A stretch of 16,228 bases of DNA from an uncultured Lentisphaeria bacterium (GTDB taxonomy: Bacteria > Verrucomicrobiota > Lentisphaeria > Victivallales > UBA1829). This document shows positions 1 to 7,605 of the stretch, in pieces. The notes beneath the pieces are model-generated. The model was not told where the DNA came from and ran no database searches. It saw only the letters and a program-made list of their open reading frames with translations. The translations under genes were made by a program, and so were the position numbers. Each line of letters begins with the position of its first letter. The first letter of the stretch is position 1. The stretch spans positions 1 to 16,228 of the forward strand of contig CAJMAW010000072.1 of the NCBI GenBank assembly GCA_905211485.1, written 5' to 3'.

Positions 1-15
1 CATTCTTTTTCCTGT
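1..15 (-). promoter_or_regulatory. Possible ribosome binding site and start codon of a leftward gene beyond the window
   Basis: On the minus strand positions 3-1 read ATG, preceded by ACAGGAAAAAGA, so an AGGA core sits 6 nt before the ATG. That spacing is good for a Shine-Dalgarno site. Only the start codon would lie in the window, so no product can be named. If real, the gene runs the same way as rodA and 4-413 is an ordinary spacer between them. A chance ATG in a purine-rich tract is an equal possibility. Confidence 0.25.
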
Positions 16-323
16 TACAAACTCAATTCCCCCTCAAATAAATAGAGGCGCCCATCTTTCCTACGCGTCCTCCTCTTCCCCTTTCAGTCCTTCCTTTCTT
101 TTTCCCACTTTTCCCCTCCGCCTTGCGCTGCGCACCCGTCCCGGCGGCGAGGGAAAAAAGGAAAAATGAGATCGGGAAAAGATGCGCTGCCGCCGGATGC
201 GGAAAAAAGAGAAAAATGGGAATGGAGGCAGGGCAGGGAGGAAAAGTTCCTTGAATATTTGATTGGAAATGCTTCCGCTTCCGTATCTGACACCCTTCCA
301 TCTTTGTGCCGGGAAGCATTCTT

Positions 324-359
324 GATAGAGTATTGATAATAGATATTGATTATGATTGC
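324..359. promoter_or_regulatory. Array of GATAAT-like hexamers (Fur-box-like)
   Basis: In an AT-rich island the + strand reads GATAGA (324), GATAAT (335), one base, then GATATT (342), GATTAT (348) and GATTGC (354). Tandem GATAAT-type hexamers are how the Fur operator is often described, so an iron- or metal-responsive operator is one reading. It is about 320 bp from the possible leftward start at position 3 and has no canonical promoter beside it, so the call is weak. Confidence 0.2.
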
Positions 360-377
360 TGTACTCTCCTTTTTCCC

Positions 378-413
378 TTTGCGGACGTCCGGGATGGGAA
401 GCGGATCCGCAAA
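378..413 (-). terminator. Stem-loop immediately after the rodA stop
   Basis: TTTGCGGA (378-385) and TCCGCAAA (406-413) form a perfect 8 bp inverted repeat with a 20 nt loop, directly abutting the rodA stop codon. The interior adds two palindromes, CGGACGTCCG (382-391) and GCGGATCCGC (401-410), which can fold alternatively. On the minus-strand transcript the 3' side is followed by GGGAAAAAGG rather than a U-tract. It may therefore be a 3'-end-stabilising structure or Rho-assisted site rather than a classical intrinsic terminator. Confidence 0.4.
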
Positions 414-1601
414 TCAGAGTGCCATGAAGGTCTCCTTGTCCCGATGGATGTAAACGGATTGGACGATCCCGAGATACACCATTGTGGCGATCATGAAGGT
501 CCCGCCGTAACTGACAAGCGGAAGCGGCAGACCCGTGACCGGCGCTATCCGGATGCACATGCCGATATTCACTGCCGTATGGGTCAGAAGCAGTACCGCC
601 ACCCCCACACATAAATAACGGCCGAAGGCATCGGGCGCCAGAATGGCCGTGCGCAGAATGGAAAAGAGCAGTGCCGCATAGATAAAGACAAGTGCCAGTG
701 TCCCGAGAAGCCCCGTTTCTTCCGCAATGACTGGGAAAATGAAATCGGAATTCGCCACCGTCTGCGGCAGATAGCCCAGCGTGCAGTGAGTGCCCTGCAT
801 GAATCCCTTTCCAGTCAGTCCCCCGCTCCCGACTGCCATCTCCGCCTGAAGCTGATTCCAGCCCCGGTTCTGCGGATCCCGGTCCGGATCCAGGAACACC
901 CGGATCCGTTCCTTCTGATACGGCTTCATCATGTAATAGGCCGTGGGCATGAAAGCCGCTCCGGCAATCAGGAGAATCAGCAGATAACGCCATTTCAGGC
1001 CTCCTGTGAAGGCAATGGTTCCTACTACGGGAATCAGAACCAGCGCCGTCCCGAGATCGGGTTCCTTCAGAATCAGCAGGAATGGGAGCGCGGTCAGCAG
1101 GCACAGCCCCGCTGCCCAGGGCAGCTTGTTGATATCTGCTTTCTTCATGGAAAGAAGCCATGAGGCTCCCAGGAGAATCCCCAGCTTCGCAATCTCCGAC
1201 GGCTGAATGCTTACTCCCGCAATATCCAGCCAGCGTCTCGCTCCGAAACGCTCCACCCCGTTCAGCAGCACGTAGCCCAGCAGAAGGAGGGACAGCGGGT
1301 ACAGTACAAAGGACGCCGGTCCGAACCAGCGGTAGTCCGTGAAACTCAGAATCAGCCAGGCCGTAAAGCCCAGCCCCATATAAAAAAGTTGGCGTTTCCA
1401 GAAGACTTCCGCATGGACTCCGCCCACCTGCTGCCCAGTCCCATATATGAAGAGCGCTCCGATTGCAAGCAATGTCAGCATCGGGACAATCTGCATGTAA
1501 TCGAAGCGCCCCGCCAGACGACGGAGAAACTGAAACACAGGATTCGGCCCCACTGACTGTTTCTCCCGCAGCGAGGCGGCAACGGAAAATTTACTGCTCA
1601 T
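414..1601 (-). CDS. rodA: RodA, SEDS-family peptidoglycan glycosyltransferase
   Basis: Inner-membrane polymerase that links lipid II into glycan strands during side-wall elongation, working with a class B PBP and the MreB elongasome. The 395-residue product has about ten hydrophobic segments (roughly 36-56 to 364-384) and a large periplasmic loop at about 223-296. Family motifs are clear: GARRWLDIAGVSIQPSEIAK (120-139), KEPDLGTALVL (179-189), FLDPDRDPQNRGWNQ (236-250), SDFIF (285-289, with Asp286 at the position reported as catalytic in RodA) and LPLPLVSYGGT (358-368). The FLDPDRDP segment favours RodA over FtsW. The start lies 9 bp after the purA stop with no strong Shine-Dalgarno, so translational coupling to purA is likely. 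The usual neighbours mreBCD and mrdA are not in view. Confidence 0.95.
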   Translation of the reverse strand: MSSKFSVAASLREKQSVGPNPVFQFLRRLAGRFDYMQIVPMLTLLAIGALFIYGTGQQVGGVHAEVFWKRQLFYMGLGFTAWLILSFTDYRWFGPASFVLYPLSLLLLGYVLLNGVERFGARRWLDIAGVSIQPSEIAKLGILLGASWLLSMKKADINKLPWAAGLCLLTALPFLLILKEPDLGTALVLIPVVGTIAFTGGLKWRYLLILLIAGAAFMPTAYYMMKPYQKERIRVFLDPDRDPQNRGWNQLQAEMAVGSGGLTGKGFMQGTHCTLGYLPQTVANSDFIFPVIAEETGLLGTLALVFIYAALLFSILRTAILAPDAFGRYLCVGVAVLLLTHTAVNIGMCIRIAPVTGLPLPLVSYGGTFMIATMVYLGIVQSVYIHRDKETFMAL

Positions 1602-1610
1602 CGGATGACG

Positions 1611-2903
1611 TCATCGGAGAGCCGTCCCCGCCTGCAGGCGGAAGGTCTGATCCCGTTTCGGCCCCACGGAAACAATGCCGATTCCGGCATGAAGCAGTTC
1701 CGCCACGCGTGCAAGATATTTGCGCGCGTTTTCAGGAAGCTCCTCAAAAGATCTTGCTTCCGTTGTGGACGTCTTCCATCCGGGGAGGGTCTCATAGTGC
1801 GGGCGGACACTGTTCAGCATTTCTGTGTCCGCGGGGAAATCGGTATGGAGTTTCCCGTCGATCTCATAGGCAGTGCAGATTTTGATTTCGTCCAGTTCGT
1901 CGAGGACATCGAGTTTTGTGACAGCCAGAAGATCAATCCCGTTGACCATGCAGCTGTAACGGCAGGCGACGATATCAAGCCATCCGCAGCGTCTGGGTCT
2001 TCCTGTCGTTGCGCCGAATTCCCCGCCTTTGTTCCGGAGGAAATCCCCGCTTTCCCCGTGCAGTTCCGTGGGGAAGGGGCCTTCTCCGACCCGGGTGGAA
2101 TAGGCTTTCAGGACTCCCCAGACTTCATTGATGGCGCGCGGCGGAAGTCCGCTCCCGGTGCAGGCGCCGCCGCTGGTGGTGTTGCTGCTCGTGACAAAAG
2201 GATAGGTTCCGTAATCAATGTCGAGAAAAGCGCCCTGTGCGCCTTCCAGAAGAATCCGCTTCCCGTTCCTGGCGGCTTCGTTGATGCTTGCGACGGTGTC
2301 CCTGACATAGGGCGCAAGCTGTTTTGCTGCATCGGAGACTTCCCGCCAGGCTTTTTCCACATCCAGCGCCTCCGCCCCCAGAGGCACACAGGCCTTGTTG
2401 TAGGCGGCGGCTTCCTCCCGGAAATGCTTTTCCAGCCGTTCCGGATCCAGCAGTTCGACCCCGCGGATCCCGGTTCTTCCGGCCTTGGAAGCGTAGGCGG
2501 GCCCGATCCCGCGTTTGGTGGTGCCGATTTTCTTTTCCGGAGCGGCATTGTTTTCGTGATAGGCGTCGAGCAATTTATGCCAGGGCATGATGAGATGGCA
2601 GCGGGAACTGAGTTGAATTCCGGAAATGTCAATCCCCCTTGATTCGAGATGTTTCATTTCCTTCAGGAGTTCAACCGGGTCCACCACGACCCCGTTCCCG
2701 ATGACGCATGCCGTGTTTTTCCGCAGAATCCCGGAAGGAATCAGATGGAGCACATACTTCTCACTCCCGTTCTCCACCGTGTGCCCTGCATTGTTGCCGC
2801 CCTGAAAACGGACGACCATTTCCGCATTTTCCGTCAGGACATCAATGATCTTCCCTTTTCCTTCATCGCCCCACTGGACGCCTACAAGAACGCTTACCGA
2901 CAT
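1611..2903 (-). CDS. purA: Adenylosuccinate synthetase
   Basis: Cytoplasmic enzyme that joins IMP and aspartate using GTP to give adenylosuccinate, the first committed step from IMP to AMP. The 430 residues match the family length. The N-terminus carries VQWGDEGKGK (9-18) with the catalytic Asp13, and NNAGHT (37-42) with His41. Further motifs are SGILR (57-61), IGTTKRGIGPAY (126-137), EGAQGAFLDIDYGTYP (220-235), TSSNTTSGGACTG (238-250), KAYSTRVGEGPFPTEL (266-281) and the guanine-binding TKLDVLD (329-335). I chose MSVSVLVG as start because it gives the normal family N-terminus. An in-frame ATG at 2942 would add 13 residues and cannot be excluded. The open frame reaching 3332 is run-through. 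It is the first gene of a purA-rodA unit and divergent from proA. Confidence 0.96.
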   Translation of the reverse strand: MSVSVLVGVQWGDEGKGKIIDVLTENAEMVVRFQGGNNAGHTVENGSEKYVLHLIPSGILRKNTACVIGNGVVVDPVELLKEMKHLESRGIDISGIQLSSRCHLIMPWHKLLDAYHENNAAPEKKIGTTKRGIGPAYASKAGRTGIRGVELLDPERLEKHFREEAAAYNKACVPLGAEALDVEKAWREVSDAAKQLAPYVRDTVASINEAARNGKRILLEGAQGAFLDIDYGTYPFVTSSNTTSGGACTGSGLPPRAINEVWGVLKAYSTRVGEGPFPTELHGESGDFLRNKGGEFGATTGRPRRCGWLDIVACRYSCMVNGIDLLAVTKLDVLDELDEIKICTAYEIDGKLHTDFPADTEMLNSVRPHYETLPGWKTSTTEARSFEELPENARKYLARVAELLHAGIGIVSVGPKRDQTFRLQAGTALR

Positions 2904-3010
2904 AGTTTCCGATTCCACATGTGTTTGATTCCGCGATTCCATTTTCTTATCCGTCGCCGGGGTGCGGATCGCAGAAGATGAATTCCCGCGCCCGGGCAAT
3001 ACTTCCTTTA

Positions 3011-3038
3011 AAGATAATGACATTCCGTGAAATTTCAA
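3011..3038 (-). promoter_or_regulatory. Predicted sigma-70-type promoter of purA-rodA
   Basis: Read on the minus strand: TTGAAA (3038-3033), 16 nt, TATCTT (3016-3011). The predicted transcription start is near 3004, leaving about 60-100 nt of leader to the two possible purA starts. The same hexamers occur in the divergent proA promoter. Confidence 0.5.
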
Positions 3039-3096
3039 ATCATCTCCCGATTTTTCAGAGATTTCCCCCGTCTGCAATTTTTCTTGCGAATCCGAT

Positions 3097-3125
3097 TTGA
3101 AAAACGGGCGGAAAAATGGTATCTT
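3097..3125 (+). promoter_or_regulatory. Predicted sigma-70-type promoter of proA
   Basis: TTGAAA (3097-3102), a 17 nt spacer and TATCTT (3120-3125). The predicted start is near 3132, giving a leader of about 95 nt before the proA ATG. Five of six bases match the consensus -35 and four of six the -10. Confidence 0.5.
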
Positions 3126-3226
3126 TTGAATCCGGCGGGGAAAGACGAATCTTCCCCCCCCTCTTCCATACTTCCCGCACCCGGCTTCCCGGAGCGGAGA
3201 ATTTTCAATCCGACAGGAACAGAAAA

Positions 3227-4519
3227 ATGGCAAAACACACAGACTCTCCTTCTTCCCCTTCTGCAGACGCAATCCGCTCCGCCATGGAGGAAATCGGCGA
3301 AAGGGCCAGAATCGCCTCCCGGATCCTCGCAAATACGGAGACGAAAATTAAGGATGAATGGCTCCTGTCCATGGCAGACGCTCTGGAAAATTCCAGCGCC
3401 GAACTCCTCCGGGAAAACGCCCGGGATATGAAAGTCGGCCGGGATGCCGGCCTCTCCGGCGCGATGCTGGACAGGCTTCAACTCACGCCCGAACGCATCA
3501 AGGCCATGGCTGACGGGCTCCGCCATGTGACCAGTCTGGAAGATCCTGTCGGACGCCGTCTTTCCACGATCCTGCGTCCCAACGGGCTCCGGATTGAAAA
3601 GGTTTCCGTGCCGATCGGAGTCATCGGTTTCATTTACGAATCGCGCCCGAATGTGACTGCGGATGCCGCGGGGCTCTGCCTGAAGGCGGGCAATGCCGTC
3701 ATTCTGCGCGGCGGGTCCGAGGCGTTTCATTCCAATATGGCGATTGCCCAATGTATTTCCCATGCCGCCGTCGCGCACGGGATGCCGGAAGGCGCGGTTC
3801 AGCTCATCCCCTGGACCGACCGCGCGGCAGTCGCTGCCATGCTCAAGATGGACCGTTTCATCGACCTGATCATTCCCCGCGGCGGAGAAGGGCTTATCCG
3901 CTATGTCGTGGAAAACTCCACCATTCCCGTCATCAAACACTACAAGGGAATCTGCCATATTTTCGTGGATGCGGACTGCAATATGGAAATGGCGCTTGAC
4001 ATCATCGAGAATGCGAAATGCCAGCGTCCGGGCGTTTGCAATGCGCTGGAAACACTGCTGATTCATGAGGACATCGCCGAATCCTTTGTCCCGAAATTCG
4101 CCGCCCGCATGAGGGCGTGCGGCGTGGAACTCCGCGGCGCAAACCGCTTCTGCGAACTGGTGAAGGATGCGCTTCCAGCATCGGAGGAAGACTGGTCCAC
4201 GGAATATCTGGATCTGATCCTTTCCGTCCGGATCGTCCCCGATCTCCGGAGCGCGGTGGAACACATCAACCATTACGGTTCCGGACACAGCGACTGCATC
4301 GTGACGGAGAATCCCGCCAATGCCGAATATTTCCTGAATCATGTGGATTCCGCCGCCGTCTATGTCAATGCCTCCACCCGATTCACAGACGGCGGAGAGT
4401 TCGGCATGGGCGCCGAAATCGGCATCAGCACCGATAAGCTCCATGCGCGCGGGCCTATGGGACTGCCGGAACTGACCTCCTATAAATACAAGATATACGG
4501 CTCCGGGCAGATCCGCTGA
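3227..4519 (+). CDS. proA: Glutamate-5-semialdehyde dehydrogenase (gamma-glutamyl phosphate reductase)
   Basis: Second enzyme of proline synthesis: NADPH-dependent reduction of gamma-glutamyl phosphate to glutamate-5-semialdehyde in the cytoplasm. The 430-residue product fits the aldehyde dehydrogenase superfamily member ProA end to end. Visible motifs are AMLDRL (79-84), VPIGVIGFIYESRPNVTADA (128-147), GNAVILRGGSEA (155-166), IPRGGEGL (216-223), KCQRPGVCNALETLL (264-278) with the probable nucleophile Cys271, YVNASTRFTDGGEFGMGAEI (379-398) and KLHARGPMGLPELTSYKY (404-421). The ATG at 3227 is preceded by AGGA with 8 nt spacing. The frame is open further upstream, but that peptide looks non-coding. 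ProB is not in the window, so proA stands apart from its usual partner. Confidence 0.96.
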   Translation: MAKHTDSPSSPSADAIRSAMEEIGERARIASRILANTETKIKDEWLLSMADALENSSAELLRENARDMKVGRDAGLSGAMLDRLQLTPERIKAMADGLRHVTSLEDPVGRRLSTILRPNGLRIEKVSVPIGVIGFIYESRPNVTADAAGLCLKAGNAVILRGGSEAFHSNMAIAQCISHAAVAHGMPEGAVQLIPWTDRAAVAAMLKMDRFIDLIIPRGGEGLIRYVVENSTIPVIKHYKGICHIFVDADCNMEMALDIIENAKCQRPGVCNALETLLIHEDIAESFVPKFAARMRACGVELRGANRFCELVKDALPASEEDWSTEYLDLILSVRIVPDLRSAVEHINHYGSGHSDCIVTENPANAEYFLNHVDSAAVYVNASTRFTDGGEFGMGAEIGISTDKLHARGPMGLPELTSYKYKIYGSGQIR

Positions 4520-4529
4520 TCTCCCGGAG
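4501..4529 (+). terminator. Weak stem-loop across the proA stop
   Basis: CTCCGGG (4501-4507) and CCCGGAG (4523-4529) are exact complements with a 15 nt loop containing the proA stop codon. The hairpin is followed by TTTCCCCCCC, not a clean T-tract. It could attenuate read-through into the biotin genes, but independent termination is unproven, and no convincing new promoter is visible in the 80 bp before the next gene. Confidence 0.25.
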
Positions 4530-4599
4530 TTTCCCCCCCTCTCTTGATGCGGAGCTGGAGTTTTCTGATACGGAGTTCTTCCGGAGAAAAAGAAAAGTC

Positions 4600-5418
4600 A
4601 TGTTGAATTGTTCCTGTTTATTTCTCGGCGGCTGGGCGCTTCCGGATACGGTCGGGCGTTCTGTTCTTGCCATGGTGTCCCGGAAACTTCCGCGGTTTTC
4701 TCCTCCTGGTGGAGAAAGTGAATCCGGAACTCCTGTCGTCTCCGGACCGGGTTCAGGAAGCTCCGCCGTATTTGACTATGGATTCTTTTCAGGCGAATCC
4801 GGGATCTTCCGCTTTCCCGGAGAGGCGGATCTGGAGCGCATCTGCGCCGGGAGGAAGGAGGGGCGGCGCCTGCTGCTGATGGGGCATTCGATGGGGGCTC
4901 CGCTGGCATTGTCTCTGGCGGAAGCGTTTCCGGATTGTTTTTCCGCGCTTGTTCTGTTCGCGCCCTTCGCCCGTTTTCTGAGAGACGGGGAGGATTTTCC
5001 CGGCTGGGATAAGGAGAGTCTGGAAGAAATGAAAACGAATCTTCTGCGGAATCCGGGGAGTCTGCTGCGTGCGTTTTACCGCCGCTGTGCCGCGCCGGAA
5101 CGCTTTCCTCTTCCCTTGAATCCGCCGGAGAGCTGGAATCTGGAGGCGCTTGTGCATGGCTTGGATTATCTGAAGGAATGCGATGTGCGCGGGATCCGGG
5201 TGCGCTGCCCTGTGCTCTGCCTTCTTTCAGGAGAGGGGGATTCCATAGTGAGCGCCATTATGCAGAAGACTGCGGCTGAGGAACTCTCCTCCCGCGGGAG
5301 GAATACTGTGCGTGTGGAAGTTCTGGAAACGGCGGGGCACCTGCTGCCGGCGACCAGGGCGGAACAGTGTGCGGATCTGATATCCGCGTTTCTGATGGAG
5401 AATGCCGAGGGAAAATGA
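4600..5418 (+). CDS. bioH: Alpha/beta hydrolase, probable pimeloyl-ACP methyl ester esterase (BioH-like)
   Basis: In the BioC-BioH route this esterase removes the methyl group from pimeloyl-ACP methyl ester, releasing pimeloyl-ACP for biotin synthesis. The 272-residue protein shows the fold's landmarks: FLGGW (8-12) at the oxyanion-hole position, nucleophile Ser97 in MGHSMGA (94-100), probable acid Asp214 in SGEGDSIV (210-217) and His247 in AGHLLP (245-250). The stretch HGLDYLKECDVRGIRVRCP (186-204) resembles the BioH core before the acid residue. Residues 34-57 are a Gly/Ser/Pro-rich insert, and the protein begins directly at the strand leading to GGW, lacking the first strand or two of Escherichia coli BioH. 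The 4 bp overlap with bioC is the main reason for the assignment. Other carboxylesterases share the fold, so the exact esterase subtype is uncertain. Confidence 0.72.
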   Translation: MLNCSCLFLGGWALPDTVGRSVLAMVSRKLPRFSPPGGESESGTPVVSGPGSGSSAVFDYGFFSGESGIFRFPGEADLERICAGRKEGRRLLLMGHSMGAPLALSLAEAFPDCFSALVLFAPFARFLRDGEDFPGWDKESLEEMKTNLLRNPGSLLRAFYRRCAAPERFPLPLNPPESWNLEALVHGLDYLKECDVRGIRVRCPVLCLLSGEGDSIVSAIMQKTAAEELSSRGRNTVRVEVLETAGHLLPATRAEQCADLISAFLMENAEGK

Positions 5419-6206
5419 CGGAACCCCGATTTCATCCGCGGGTCCTGGAAAATTTTTCCGGAGCCGCATACATGTACGATCGGCACGCTTTGTTTCAGAA
5501 GTATGCGGCGGGGCGTCTTCTGGAATGGATCCGTTCCGAATCGTTGTCGTCGTTTCCGCTCTGGAAGCCCGGCCGGATTTTTGAGGCGGGTTGCGGGACG
5601 GGGTTCCTGTCCGTTCCTCTGGCGGAGACTTTTCCGGAAGCGGAGCTGACCGTGACGGATCTTTCATCCGGCATGCTGGAAATGGTCCGGTCCAAACTTG
5701 TGAGCCGCCCCGGGGTGGAGTTCTGCGTATATGATTTCAACGGATCCTTTCCGGAATCGACCGGGCGCTATGATCTGCTTGTCTCCGGCATGGCGCTGCA
5801 ATGGGCGGCTTCGCTGCCGGATGTGCTGAACCGTCTCCGGGCAATGCTGAGCCGGGGAGGGAGGTTCTTCTTTTCCGTGCCGCTGGAAGGAACCTTCCGT
5901 GAAATGCGGAAGATCTTTGAACAAGAAGGGATCCCGTATCCCGGGCTTTCTCTTCCGGATCCGGGAGTTCTTTCGTGCGAGCTGGCCCGGGTTTTCGGAG
6001 AGGGGCACTGTGTGCTGAAGCGGAACTCTTACGAGGAATGCTTTCCTTCCGTGCCGGATTTCTGGAGAGCGCTGCGGAATACGGGGACAGGGAACGCCTC
6101 GGGCAGGCCCGTTCCTCTGCCGCATCTGAGACATCTGCTGAGAAAGCACGGGGGGAAGATCCGGGTGAATTATGAATACGCATTGGTGAAATGTTCAAAT
6201 TATTGA
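5415..6206 (+). CDS. bioC: Malonyl-ACP O-methyltransferase BioC
   Basis: SAM-dependent methyltransferase that caps the free carboxyl of malonyl-ACP, letting fatty acid synthesis build the pimeloyl chain for biotin. The 263-residue product has a class I methyltransferase fold: motif I EAGCGTGFL (57-65), the acidic TDLSSGML (81-88) after strand 2, YDFNGSFPE (106-114), and SVPLEGTFREM (154-164) after strand 5. BioC hallmarks are the N-terminal ENFSGAAYMYDRHALFQ (12-28), SGMALQW (124-130), equivalent to SNLAVQW in Escherichia coli, and LRNTGTGNASGR (220-231), matching the conserved LKGIGAT region. Start and preceding stop share ATGA (5415-5418), so translation is probably coupled to the esterase. 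bioF, bioA, bioD and bioB are not seen. Confidence 0.87.
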   Translation: MTEPRFHPRVLENFSGAAYMYDRHALFQKYAAGRLLEWIRSESLSSFPLWKPGRIFEAGCGTGFLSVPLAETFPEAELTVTDLSSGMLEMVRSKLVSRPGVEFCVYDFNGSFPESTGRYDLLVSGMALQWAASLPDVLNRLRAMLSRGGRFFFSVPLEGTFREMRKIFEQEGIPYPGLSLPDPGVLSCELARVFGEGHCVLKRNSYEECFPSVPDFWRALRNTGTGNASGRPVPLPHLRHLLRKHGGKIRVNYEYALVKCSNY

Positions 6207-6222
6207 AGGAAACGTTGTCAAG

Positions 6223-7575
6223 ATGGAAAGAAAGACCGCCGCGCTGCTGACTCTAGGCTGCCGTTTGAATCAGGCGGATACGGCTTTGCTCTGCGACCGT
6301 CTGAAAAGGATGGGCTTTGAAATTGTTCCGGTGGATTCTCCCCGGAGCCCGAATCTGATCATTGTGAATTCCTGTACGGTGACGGCCTCGGCGTTCAAGA
6401 AGTCGAAACAGTCTCTCCGGGCGGTGAGGGCGGAGAATCCGCAGTCCTTCATCGTCCTGACCGGCTGCGCCGCGGATGTCGACGCGGAAAAACTCAGCAG
6501 CTGCGATGACTGCGACCTGCTCCTCCCGAATGAATCCAAAAAGGACATCGAACGCATTCTTCCGCGTTATCTGGCTTCCCTTTCAAGGAATTCCGAAATT
6601 CCCTCCCTTGCCGGCGCTGTGGAAAACGGTGTCTACCATGAAAACGCTCTTTCCGTTTTCCCCTTCCGCAGCCGTGCGATCCTGAAAATCCAGGAGGGCT
6701 GCAATCAGTGCTGTACCTATTGCGTTGTCCCCCGGGCGCGCGGCAGGGAACGTTCACGCGATCTGGAGGAAACACTGCGGGATTTCAGGAATTTTGTCGA
6801 TTCCGGATTTCAGGAGATTGTCCTTTCCGGGGTTCATCTCTGTTCCTACAGGAGCGGGTCAACGGACCTGGCAGGGCTTCTGGAACGGCTTGTCGCCATG
6901 GAAGGGAACTTCCGGATCCGCATCGGGTCCACGGAACCGGGACCGATGGTGGCGCATTTGCTGAAAGTCATGGCAAAATATCCTGACAGAATCTGTCCGT
7001 TCCTGCACATGCCGCTTCAGAACGGGTCCGACCGGATCCTCCGGGCCATGGGACGGCGCTGTCTGACAGCGGAATATGCGGACTATGTGGATCAGGCCCG
7101 TTCTCTCCTCCCACGCATTCACATCGGTTCGGACATCATCATCGGCTTCCCCGGAGAGACCGAACAGGATTTCGCGGATTCCTTCCAGTTCCTGGAAAAG
7201 ACCGCCTTCGCGAATCTGCATGTCTTCCCGTTTTCGCCGAGAGAAGGGACACCCGCCGCGGAGAAAAAGGATTCCTGTCCTCCCCCGGCCGTCCTCGCCG
7301 ACCGGATCGAACGCATGAAGAAACTCCGAGAACAGTCCATGCGCCGTTACGCCGAATCCCTGCTCGGGTCGGAGGAATATGTGCTTCCGGAAACGAAGCG
7401 TGCGCCCGGCGTATGGGAGGGATGGTCCGGAAATTATGTGAAGACTCGCATCCGTTCGCGGACTCCACTCGCGAAAAAACTTCTGCGGATCCGTTTCGTC
7501 TCTTTCGGGGCGGACGGTGTCCTGGAGGCGCTCCCGCTTCCTTCCCCGGCGGAGGAAAAAACAGGGAAGTTGTGA
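6223..7575 (+). CDS. mtaB: tRNA t6A37 methylthiotransferase MtaB (radical SAM)
   Basis: Converts t6A at position 37 of ANN-decoding tRNAs to ms2t6A, using two iron-sulfur clusters and SAM. The 450-residue layout is that of methylthiotransferases. An N-terminal UPF0004 domain carries auxiliary-cluster cysteines Cys13 (TLGCRLNQAD), Cys51 (NSCTVT) and Cys81 (TGCAA). The radical SAM domain has the CxxxCxxC triad Cys160, Cys164 and Cys167, followed by VVPRARGRERSR (168-179). Further motifs are HMPLQNGSD (262-270), SDIIIGFPGETEQDF (303-317) and FPFSPREGTPA (335-345). A C-terminal TRAM-like segment includes GWSGNYVKTRI (400-410). The GCRLNQ signature and the GNYVK ending favour MtaB over MiaB or RimO. 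It follows bioC by 16 bp, with AAGGAAA upstream of the ATG. Its link to biotin genes looks positional, not functional, although both pathways use SAM. Confidence 0.9.
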   Translation: MERKTAALLTLGCRLNQADTALLCDRLKRMGFEIVPVDSPRSPNLIIVNSCTVTASAFKKSKQSLRAVRAENPQSFIVLTGCAADVDAEKLSSCDDCDLLLPNESKKDIERILPRYLASLSRNSEIPSLAGAVENGVYHENALSVFPFRSRAILKIQEGCNQCCTYCVVPRARGRERSRDLEETLRDFRNFVDSGFQEIVLSGVHLCSYRSGSTDLAGLLERLVAMEGNFRIRIGSTEPGPMVAHLLKVMAKYPDRICPFLHMPLQNGSDRILRAMGRRCLTAEYADYVDQARSLLPRIHIGSDIIIGFPGETEQDFADSFQFLEKTAFANLHVFPFSPREGTPAAEKKDSCPPPAVLADRIERMKKLREQSMRRYAESLLGSEEYVLPETKRAPGVWEGWSGNYVKTRIRSRTPLAKKLLRIRFVSFGADGVLEALPLPSPAEEKTGKL

Positions 7576-7581
7576 TGAACG

Positions 7582-7605
7582 GCGGGGAAACAACTTTTTC
7601 CCCGC
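7582..7605 (+). terminator. Terminator-like hairpin after mtaB
   Basis: GCGGGGAAA (7582-7590), a 6 nt loop and TTTCCCCGC (7597-7605) make a perfect 9 bp stem starting 6 nt after the mtaB stop. Downstream on the + strand is a long pyrimidine tract with T6 at 7621-7626, about 15 nt after the stem. It is a plausible end for the bioH-bioC-mtaB transcript, although the T-run is further away than in a textbook terminator. Confidence 0.5.

Larger units (their letters stand above)
4..413. other. Gene-free spacer downstream of rodA
   Basis: No open frame here has a recognisable family motif; the peptides are Phe/Pro/Ser- or Lys/Arg-rich, as expected from skewed base composition. Positions 61-122 are almost all pyrimidine on the + strand, while 148-181 and 199-246 are almost all purine. 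CTTTTCCCCTCCGCC (108-122) can pair imperfectly with GGCGG and GGGAAAA (143-157), with CCGCC/GGCGG as the perfect core, forming a large hairpin. An AT-rich patch lies at 323-357 and a stem-loop directly follows rodA. Confidence 0.5.

Noticed and set aside
61..1161. Long minus-strand open frame across rodA
   Set aside because: It runs in another frame through rodA, whose SEDS motifs are unmistakable; the competing peptide is Ser/Gly/Arg-rich and motif-free.
1605..2642. Long plus-strand open frame antisense to purA
   Set aside because: A shadow of purA, whose catalytic motifs are intact on the minus strand.
2904..3332. N-terminal extension of PurA upstream of 2903
   Set aside because: The extension is not like any PurA N-terminus and crosses both predicted promoters; only the 13-residue extension to 2942 remains possible.
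3035..4444. Minus-strand open frame of 469 codons antisense to proA
   Set aside because: Its high Gly/Asp/His content mirrors the proA codons; proA matches its family end to end.
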